From contig CM043954.1 of the NCBI GenBank assembly GCA_014529385.2, forward strand, positions 6,031,306 to 6,095,305: 64,000 bases of DNA, read 5' to 3'. A model generated the notes under the pieces. That model saw only the letters and a list, made by a program, of their open reading frames with translations. It did no database searches and had not been told where the DNA came from. This DNA comes from Adiantum capillus-veneris. Lineage: Eukaryota; Streptophyta; Polypodiopsida; Polypodiales; Pteridaceae. Of this stretch, positions 56,893-64,000 are shown piece by piece. The stretch's first letter is position 1. Every line of letters begins with the position of its first letter. Both the position numbers and the translations under genes were made by a program.

Positions 56893-57411
56893 TCAAGAGA
56901 ATCCCATATCCAATTGATAACCCATTGCACATATGTACTCACAAGAATACCTTTCAACCATGACTAATGTACCTCCTTTGAAAGTTGGAACAAGATGGGA
57001 TTCTCTTTCATGCACCATGGAACATACTCTTTGCATTGGGAATTCTTCCATTCCCTGCTCCATGCTCTCCTTCACACCTACAATGTACTCAAGCCCTTCC
57101 TCATCAACTGGCCCTTCAAGGACACCCAACACCTCTACCTTATCAACTTCACTTGCATGGTCTTCAAGCGCCGGCTCTATTGCTGCATCCTTACCCAAAG
57201 AAGGGAGAAACACACCCCTTACCTCGATATCCACCTGCTCCTCCTCTATAATCAAGGCTTCTCTATCTCTCTCAACAAAGTTTTGTACGTGATGCACCAA
57301 TGTAGCACAATCCACTGCAACTTTAACAAGCACAACCACACCACATAACATCTTCACCTGCATGTCCACCCCTGTTGACTTGGACGACTCCACTTGGCTT
57401 TTATCCAGCAT
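56893..57411 (-). CDS. Acidic ORF in E8 interior, unknown
   Basis: 172 codons on the minus strand, rich in Glu, Val and Asp (VERDREALIIEEEQVDIEV, DHASEVDKVEVLGVLEG). It lies downstream of the gag-like piece in the same orientation and could be the remnant of the Gag C-terminus or its linker. No domain is recognised. Other frames here are also open by chance, so coding status is uncertain. Confidence 0.3.
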   Translation of the reverse strand: MLDKSQVESSKSTGVDMQVKMLCGVVVLVKVAVDCATLVHHVQNFVERDREALIIEEEQVDIEVRGVFLPSLGKDAAIEPALEDHASEVDKVEVLGVLEGPVDEEGLEYIVGVKESMEQGMEEFPMQRVCSMVHERESHLVPTFKGGTLVMVERYSCEYICAMGYQLDMGFS

Positions 57412-57749
57412 CTCGTTTGCACTTCTTTCTGTTCGTCACCTACATCTTTCACATCTTTGTCCACATGTAAGAGATCAATTTTTTCATACCTTGAATAGGA
57501 TGACTCCGCTCCTAGGTTGTATCTGCATCCAGATAATTTCTATAGTTTGCTTCAACCTCCTCTTCTGTCTCAAGGTCAGGGATTTCCTCTACCTTCATCG
57601 CTTCAACATCATCTAAAAACCACCCTTTCTGATCTCTAGCACACATCAATGGAGCTTGACCAATCATTCATGGGGGCTTGTCCATGCATCTTCTACCCGA
57701 TCTAGAACTGCTTTCACTTCTTTCACCGTGAAACTTTCCTAACTAACAT

Positions 57750-58168
57750 CTTGGGCATAGATATTACTCTCTATCTTTGCAACCATAGAATCCTCACTTT
57801 CTCTTGTATCGGCAGACTCTCTAGCATTGGCTTCACCTTTGCTTCCACTACATCAACCTGCTTTGGCACCACTGCATATGACAGACCGTGCCTAGCTTGC
57901 TGTTTCTTCAAGGTCTTCTTGGTTTGGCCTCTTGCCAAATTAACGCTTTTGCATACGTCACAGGCCCATCCACCTCTACCTTATCTCAAACATTCTCATG
58001 CAGGCAATCCATAAACTTGCTGAGCTTTATAAAATCAACATAATTTGTAGCAGTTACCTGGATAAGATGTCCCCAAAGAGCTTCAAATTCCCACTTGAAC
58101 GCTAGGAAATCACCATCCAAGCTTTGCTGCAATCCATCCAACTTCCACTTTACTTCATCCAACTGCAC
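57750..58168 (-). pseudogene. E8 gag-like fragment
   Basis: The minus strand reads WEFEALWGHLIQ, then FIKLSKFMDCLHENV, a stop, DKVEVDGPVTYAKAL and, one base shifted, LARGQTKKTLKKQQ. The pattern L..F...L...v..kV....P.TY..A...A is typical of the late capsid region of gypsy-type Gag. A frameshift and stops show decay. It gives the orientation of E8. Confidence 0.55.
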
Positions 58169-58772
58169 CTCAACTGCACATCCACCATAATTTGTGCCAA
58201 AAGTCCACTTTCAAAGTCACCCAATTTATTTTTTGTTAATTACATAATCTGTCATACGATCTTTTTTATTTACCACGAACTAGGAGCAAAAAAACTTGAA
58301 TTGCACCTTCATCTCTTGACAATCTGCTCTCAAGTAGAAGTAGATCATAATCTTGCAACCAAGTCTCCACATCTTCAACCCCAATGAAAATAAGAAAACC
58401 CAATCACACCATCTTTAACACCACTGCTCTTCAAAAGCCGCACATCAGACTTCACCAATATTGTGCTTTAACCTTCAATTAGGAGCAATCAGATGCTCCT
58501 TTGTGGGGGCACTAGAAGGGGACCAGAAGATGGAGAGGGGGAATGCAAGCACACACAGAAACACACTTAAAAACACACCAGATTGCCTCTCTATAGCCCA
58601 AGGCACCCAAGACACCCCACTCCTCTCAGAATCACCTTCAAAATTTCACACTTCCACAAAAAAACCACCACTTGTATGCAAACCAATGTGCACACGCTTC
58701 GCACAACTAGTCAATAATCACCGGATTTTGCCCGCTTCCAAGCACTTCCACAACACAACACCTCTCTCCCTT

Positions 58773-59980
58773 CCTCTCTCACACACACACAGACGGCCCC
58801 AAGGGTGCACACCACTCACACACACAAGCACCACATACACTGAAGAAAAGCAAAGAAGAGAAGGGGGAAGGAGGAAGAGATGAAATAAAAAATCAGCAAT
58901 GGTAGCTTCAGTTTGATTAAAAAACACAACCTCCACTTTTTCTACATAAGAGGGGCACACTTCTCCCTTGGCTTGGATCTATCAGCACACACCTCAACAA
59001 TCGAAATTCTCCCTTCACTCTTCACTCTTCAGACCATCAGAGCTCTGCCCTCAAAGCTCTCCTCTTGAAGCTTTCACCGCCCTTGCTGTAGAAAACTCCC
59101 CTTGCTGCTAAGAACTTATCAAAAACTGCAAAAGAATGGCGTCTTATAGGGTGAGCCACTATCAGTCATTATCAAAACTTTCAACATATCGAAACTTTTC
59201 AATATATCTTATAGGGTGAGACACTATAGTCAACTTATCAAAACTTGTATTTTTATCAGCCACTATCAAATCCTTTCAACATATATCCACATGAACCATT
59301 GCCTTGTCAAGATTCCCGTATGTCACACCACTGCGGGAGCACACCCCTTATATGAGCCGTAGCACCGAATGCCCTCAATAAAAGGAAGAAGCCCCTTAGG
59401 GAACAACAATGGGGCACAAACAGGCTTTGCCACATCAGCATGATGGACAACACCGTCAAACACCGCCAACTACACTGACAACGGCTGCTGTCGGCCACAT
59501 CATCCACACAATTTCCAGCTACAACCACCACCACTGGGAGCACCGCCAGCGGGCGCACCCGTCATAACCAAGTTAAGAGATCCCACTCTCTTTGTCCACT
59601 TATGCATTCCAAGAGGCTCACGGCCCAGGTATTATATCCCAAACCTCCTTGCTCGGCCCTTTGGCGGCTCTAGACGAGCTCACCCCCTTGGACGTCACAA
59701 GATTGAATGCCATGCACACTAAAAACATTTTTTTGTGTCCAACTTCAAAGAATTGTCTTCGTCCAACTTCAAAGAATTGCCTTCCTTTGCCGAGTGCTGC
59801 GATTGTCAAGCCATAAAAACCTATCAAAAGCTCCTCATGCTGAATCCAATTTCATACGCCAGCTTTGCATTGCAACATCATCATGGCTTCAAAAAATGCG
59901 TCCAAAAAGCGGAGAAATCATCTACCTCCATCCCCTTTGCATCTGCTCGATTTCAAACCTTGATATCTCCGCTCACAATA
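58773..59980 (-). repeat. 5' LTR of E8
   Basis: Approximate ends. Contains a duplicated TCTTATAGGGTGAG block (about 59143 and 59207) and a duplicated CCAACTTCAAAGAATTG block (about 59740-59780). Confidence 0.65.
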
Positions 59981-60645
59981 GCTACACCCCATCGCTGCTG
60001 ATGATGGGATGTAGCAATATAATGTTAAACAAATAGTGCATCCAGCAAGAGGCCCTAATGAGATTTCATCTCTTGACAAAATCCGGCACACCTTGAAATA
60101 TTGGCCTAGCAATGTCTTGTGATCTTTGCATGTTAGCTAGAGCATATGTTTGGCTCTTTCTATTGATGCTTTTGTGCTCGCCACGGCTTACAAATGCTAA
60201 TGGGATATTGTAAGGAACAACAATTTGGACGTCTCAAATTTGCAATCAATGTTCCACCAACCTCTAGCTAGACTCCAACTCCAATCACGGGGTCTTATAA
60301 AAATCATGTGTATTATTTCTCTATGTAGATGATGGGAAATGCCATTTTGCAGCTCAACATCAACCTATTTTTCTTGTAGCCACATGGAGCTCATGAACCT
60401 TATAGCTACACAAAGGATTTTGGAGTGCTACAATGCCTTTTGCATATGCAAAGGACTCCCCCCTTAGATACAATGCCTTATATATTTCTTGGTAGGCTAC
60501 CGGATTTTTGAACGCACTCATAACCTTTATTGGATAGCTACACCCCATCATCGATGATCGAGTGTATAGGTGATGAAACAAATTTAATGCTATTAAGTTT
60601 TGATCATTGACTATAATGGCCTATCGTCGGGGTTGGCCAAATGAA

Positions 60646-60682
<37 letters not shown>

Positions 60683-60715
60683 AAAATGAACAATGATTTT
60701 TTTTGGAACATCAAC
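59981..60715. other. Intergenic between E8 and E9
   Basis: No gene recognised. A TAGCTACACCCCATC motif occurs at about 59980 and 60535. A CT run lies at 60649-60678. Confidence 0.45.
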
Positions 60716-61442
60716 TGTTAGGAAATATGGCATAGCTAAGTAGATGATGAGTAGTTTACTTAATGGAGAGAGACAAATTATCACACACAAGATATTATAG
60801 AGTAGAGTAGAGAGAGAGAGACAACACACACAATATACGTGGTTCACCTAATGTGGGCTACATCCACAGGAAAGCAGCCATGCAATGGCTTTGGTACTTC
60901 AAACAAGAAGTAGGTTACAAAGGGATTATACCCTTAATAGAGATCCCACCTTGCTTCAATTTCACCACCTCAAATCCACCTTGTTGCATCAACTTCACAC
61001 TCTAAAATGTGTGTAGAAATGGCCTCCTTTTATAGGCCAAAATGGCTGTCCTCTCTCATGAGAGGCAGTTGTGTGTAGTCGCCCTTGTGTAGACTAGTCC
61101 AAATGGACCCTCCAATCTGCCCATGTGTGGAGGCCCTTGAGAAGACAAGTACGCCTTTGAAATTGGACACCAGCCATTGACTTCCGACCACTGGCCACCG
61201 GCTATTGACTACCGGCCATTGATCAACCGACCAAATGGCCGGCCGTTTTTTGACTACTTTTAGGCCGCCGTCCGGCCATAATATTTTGGCGAAGCCAGTC
61301 TCGAGCTTTGGCCGTGAAAAGTTTGGTTTCCGGCGACTGATTTTTGTTCATGTACGATGGCTTCTCCTCATAATGGGGGCCTTATGAATGTGCGCTTTTT
61401 ATACATAAATTACAAGGGGTAAATGAGGCTCCATCCTTAACA
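60716..61442 (-). repeat. 3' LTR of E9
   Basis: 727 bp, TGTTAGGAAATA...CTTAACA on the plus strand. It is the reverse-complement counterpart of the E7 LTR, with the same TATA box and TGGCCGG-type repeats. Confidence 0.93.
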
Positions 61443-61502
61443 ATCTCCCACTTGGAGACTGATCTCCAAACCAAACCTGGAATCGCTTTCCATCCTGGCT
61501 TC

Positions 61503-62770
61503 TTATCCTTGAATGCCAATTAAAGATGAGAAAAATCTCAATTTCTCCTTGTTGACCACCTTTGTAAGCATGTCTACAGGATTTTCACTTGTATGCACCT
61601 TTCCTAGCTTTAGCTGTCCCTCTTTCAAAAGAGTGCGTATGAAGTGATATCTCACCTTTGTCCTTGAATGAAAGGTTGAGTTCTTTGCAAGATGGATAGC
61701 ACTTTGGGTATCACTATACAAGACACAATTGTCTTGTTTGAATCCAAGCTCTTCTAAGAATCTGTGAAGCCACATAATTTCTTTGCTTGCCTCTGTCATT
61801 GTCACATACTCTGCTTCCGTGGTAGAAAGTGAGACCACTTTTTGTAGCTTTGAAGCCCAGCTTATTGCTATGCCTCCAATCGTGAAGACATAGCTAATAG
61901 TGCTCCTTTGAGTATCTTATTCACCTGCCATATATGCATCCGCATAACCTTGAAGAAAAATATCAGTTCCTCCAAATTACAAAGCATTTGTTGTTGTCCC
62001 TTTCAGATACCTAAGTATCCACTTCACAGCTTGCCAGTGCTCTTTACCTGGGTTTTCCATGAACCTACTTACAACTCCCATTGCATGTGCAATGTCTGGC
62101 CTTGTCCAACCCATAGCATACATAAGAGAACCTACCGTTGCAACATATGGAACTTTATACATATATGCTATCTCCTCGTGTCTTTGGACACATATCCTTG
62201 GTTAGTTTAAAGTGACCAGCCAAAGGTGTAGAAACCGTTTTTACATTTTGCATTGCAAAACTTTCTGGTACCTTCTTGATGAAATCCTCTTGAGATAGCT
62301 TTATTGTCTTCTTCATCCTGTCCCTTGATATCTTCATACCAAGTATCTTCTTTGCAGCACCTAAATCTTTCATTGAAAAAGATTTAGATAGCTTCTCTTT
62401 TAGGTCTTTGATGTCCTGCATATGTTAGCACTTGCAATCAGCATGTCATCAACATACAACATTAGGATGATGAACTTTTCATCTCCCAAATTCTTCGTGT
62501 AGACAAAATGATGTGAGTTGCACCTTCTAAATCCATGATCCAATATCCATCGATCGAACTTCAAGTACCATTGTCTTGATGCTTGCTTTAAACCATTCAA
62601 GCTCTTCTTTAATTTGCAAACCATTTTCTCCTTACCTTTTACTTCATACCCCTTTGGTTGAAGCATGTAAATTTCCTCATCTAAGTCACCGTGAGGGAAT
62701 GCTACATTTACATCCATTTGCTCAAAATTTGAATCATGAGCAACCACAAGGCTTAAGACACAAGCCTAAT
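61503..62770 (-). pseudogene. E9 RT C-terminal half and RNase H
   Basis: Pieces 62400-62747, 62155-62421, 61977-62162 and 61503-61838. They have MDVNVAFPHGDL, then LYVDDMLIASAN with an intact catalytic box, a frameshift right after it, the KDLGAAKKILGM stretch, GWTRPDIAHA and the RNase H end ([27 protein letters not shown]). Three residues of the SRTKHIEVRYH motif are missing (SRTKVRYH). Closely matches E7 residues about 890-1297. Confidence 0.92.
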
Positions 62771-64000
62771 TGAGTTCATTTTCACAACAAGAGAAAATAT
62801 TTCATTGAAGTCAATACCTTTCTTTTGAGAAAACCCTTTTACCACAAGCTTAGACTTGTACCTTTTTTTCCCACCTTCTTCTTCCTTTAGCTTGTACACC
62901 CATTTGTTCTGAAGTGCCCGCTTACCTTTAGGCAACTCAACCAACTCCCATGTTTGGTTGCAATGTAATGAGTCCATCTCCACTTGAATGCTCTTTATCC
63001 ATTCTTCTTTGGATTCATGTTGCATAGCTTCCTCGTATGATTCCGGCTCTCCAGAATATGAGATCAAGAGATGGTTGAAGGAAGGAATAAACCTTTCTGG
63101 AGGTCTACTTGCTCTTGTAGATCTTCGGGGAATAGGTTGAGGCTCTTTGTTTGGTTTAACGTTGTTATACGTTGTCACCGTTTGCACTCCTTGAGTCTTC
63201 ACCGTCCTCAAGCTCCATGTACTGATCACCTGTTTCTTTTGTTTGTTTTCTTTCCAAGTAATCTTTGTACATATTTTGTTCATTGAAACTTATATCCCTA
63301 CTTCTAAAAATTTTACCATCTTCAGGATTCCATAGGAGATACCCAAATTCACCTTCTCCATAGCCAATGAAGAAACACTTTTTGGACTTTGCATCTAGCT
63401 TTGATCTTAGGTTTCTATCTATGTGCATGAAAGCCTCACACCCAAACACTTTGAGGAATGCATAGTTCACCGGGTTACCGATCCACGCCTCCTCTAGAAC
63501 TCCCCCATCCAATGCCATTGAGTGTGTCCGGTTGATTAAGTACACAGACGTACTTACTGCTTTTGCCTAAAGCTCAAGCGGTAGGCCTGCATGTAGCCAC
63601 ATGCTTCATGCTCACTCCATGATTGTCCTATTCATCCTTTCCCAAATCCCATTTTGTTGAGGTGTACTTGGGGTTGTTTTTTGCCTCTGAATGCCATTGC
63701 TAGCACAAAAGCTTTCAAAAGCTTGGATGCAATATTTTCCTTCATTGTCGGATCTGAGGCATTTAACCTTGGTACTTGCCTCATTCTTCACAAAGGCTTT
63801 CCACCTTTGAAATATGAAAAACACATCGGACTTATCCTTCATGACATAAAACCATGTTTTTCTAGTTGCATCGTCTATGAAAGTTACATAGTACAATGAG
63901 CTCAAGTTTTTTTGTTTTTTCTTTCATTTCCTGATTATATTTTTGAGATTTTACCCTCTTTTGTTTACCATAAACACAATCTTCATAGAACTTCAAGTCC
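62753..64000 (-). pseudogene. E9 integrase and RT start
   Basis: Pieces 63612-63905, 63165-63545 and 62753-63283. Integrase retains FIDDATRKTW, the second Asp (LRSDNEGKYC) and the Glu (NGIWERMNR). At the window edge the zinc site reads FYEDC where E7 has FCEDC, losing one zinc ligand. The C-terminal integrase (VFGCEAFMHIDR) and the RT start (NKWVYKLKEEEGG) follow. Breaks lie at about 63550-63610 and 63165-63285. Confidence 0.92.

Larger units (their letters stand above)
54730..59980 (-). mobile_element. E8: LTR pair with gag-like interior only
   Basis: About 1.1-1.2-kb direct repeats (54730-55870 and 58773-59980) share many blocks: AGAAGGGGGAAGG, GGCAATGGTAGCTTCA, AACTGCAAAAGAATGGC, TCTTATAGGGTGA, AAGATTGAATGCCATG, CATCATCATGGCTTCAA. 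The minus strand of each has a TATA box (CCTATAAGA). The interior of 2.9 kb encodes a gag-like fragment on the minus strand, but no RT or integrase is seen. Exact LTR ends, primer site and target duplication could not be fixed. The LTRs are strongly diverged, so the copy is old. Confidence 0.7.
60716..64000 (-). mobile_element. E9: degenerate copia element, E7 family, cut by window edge
   Basis: The 3' LTR (60716-61442) and polypurine tract (minus strand CCAAGTGGGAGAT) are followed on the minus strand by RNase H, RT and integrase closely related to E7. The rest of integrase, protease, gag and the 5' LTR lie beyond 64000. Several frameshifts and stops are present. Confidence 0.93.

Noticed and set aside
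56465-57348. Overlapping plus-strand frames of 88-150 codons
   Set aside because: Opposite to the gag-like fragment of E8, several frames open at once, His/Pro-rich composition, no domain.

Overview
The window looks like a transposon-rich intergenic stretch of a land-plant nuclear genome. No host gene could be recognised. Almost everything that can be identified is an LTR retrotransposon, either Ty1/copia or Ty3/gypsy, most of them decayed and several nested inside others. Plant origin is inferred from the element families: copia elements primed by initiator-Met tRNA, a gypsy element with a tRNA-Asp-like (Athila/Tat-type) primer site, and very long CT/GA, CA and poly-G simple repeats. The species cannot be named from sequence alone; a large-genome vascular plant fits best.

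Layout, with labels used below. E1 (501-5559, minus) is a decayed copia element. E2 (6931-17709, minus) is a gypsy element with a perfect 5-bp target duplication, an unusual extra ORF after integrase and an unclassified 2.6-kb insertion in its gag. Positions 17715-19265 hold old fragments. E3 (19266-41448, minus) is an Athila-like gypsy element of about 11.5 kb. It has been split by E4 (24090-27375, plus, copia, perfect ATTCC target duplication) and by E5 (33972-41380, plus, gypsy, inserted into the E3 5' LTR). E6 (43421-54002, minus) is inferred from a pair of very short LTRs with a primer site and a polypurine tract. It is split by E7 (48003-53506, plus), a full-length copia element with one uninterrupted 1297-codon gag-pol frame and nearly identical LTRs, the only element here that looks potentially active. 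E8 (about 54730-59980, minus) is an LTR pair around a short interior with only gag-like remnants. E9 (60716 to beyond 64000, minus) is a decayed relative of E7 running off the right edge.

No gene network can be described. The elements encode Gag, aspartic protease, integrase, reverse transcriptase and RNase H for their own replication. The most unusual signals are a broken plus-strand ORF lying antisense in the leader of E3 (31350-32806), the coiled-coil third ORF of E2 with an NLS-like cluster (8463-10038), a 15-bp repeat encoding pentapeptides in E2, an in-frame 153-bp tandem duplication inside the E3 reverse transcriptase, and the short-LTR element E6.

Stretches with no recognisable gene: 1-500, 5560-6925, 17715-18160, 18690-19265, 19905-20220, 32810-33380, 41449-43416, 43590-48002, 53507-53850, 54003-54729, 55871-56890 and 59981-60715.
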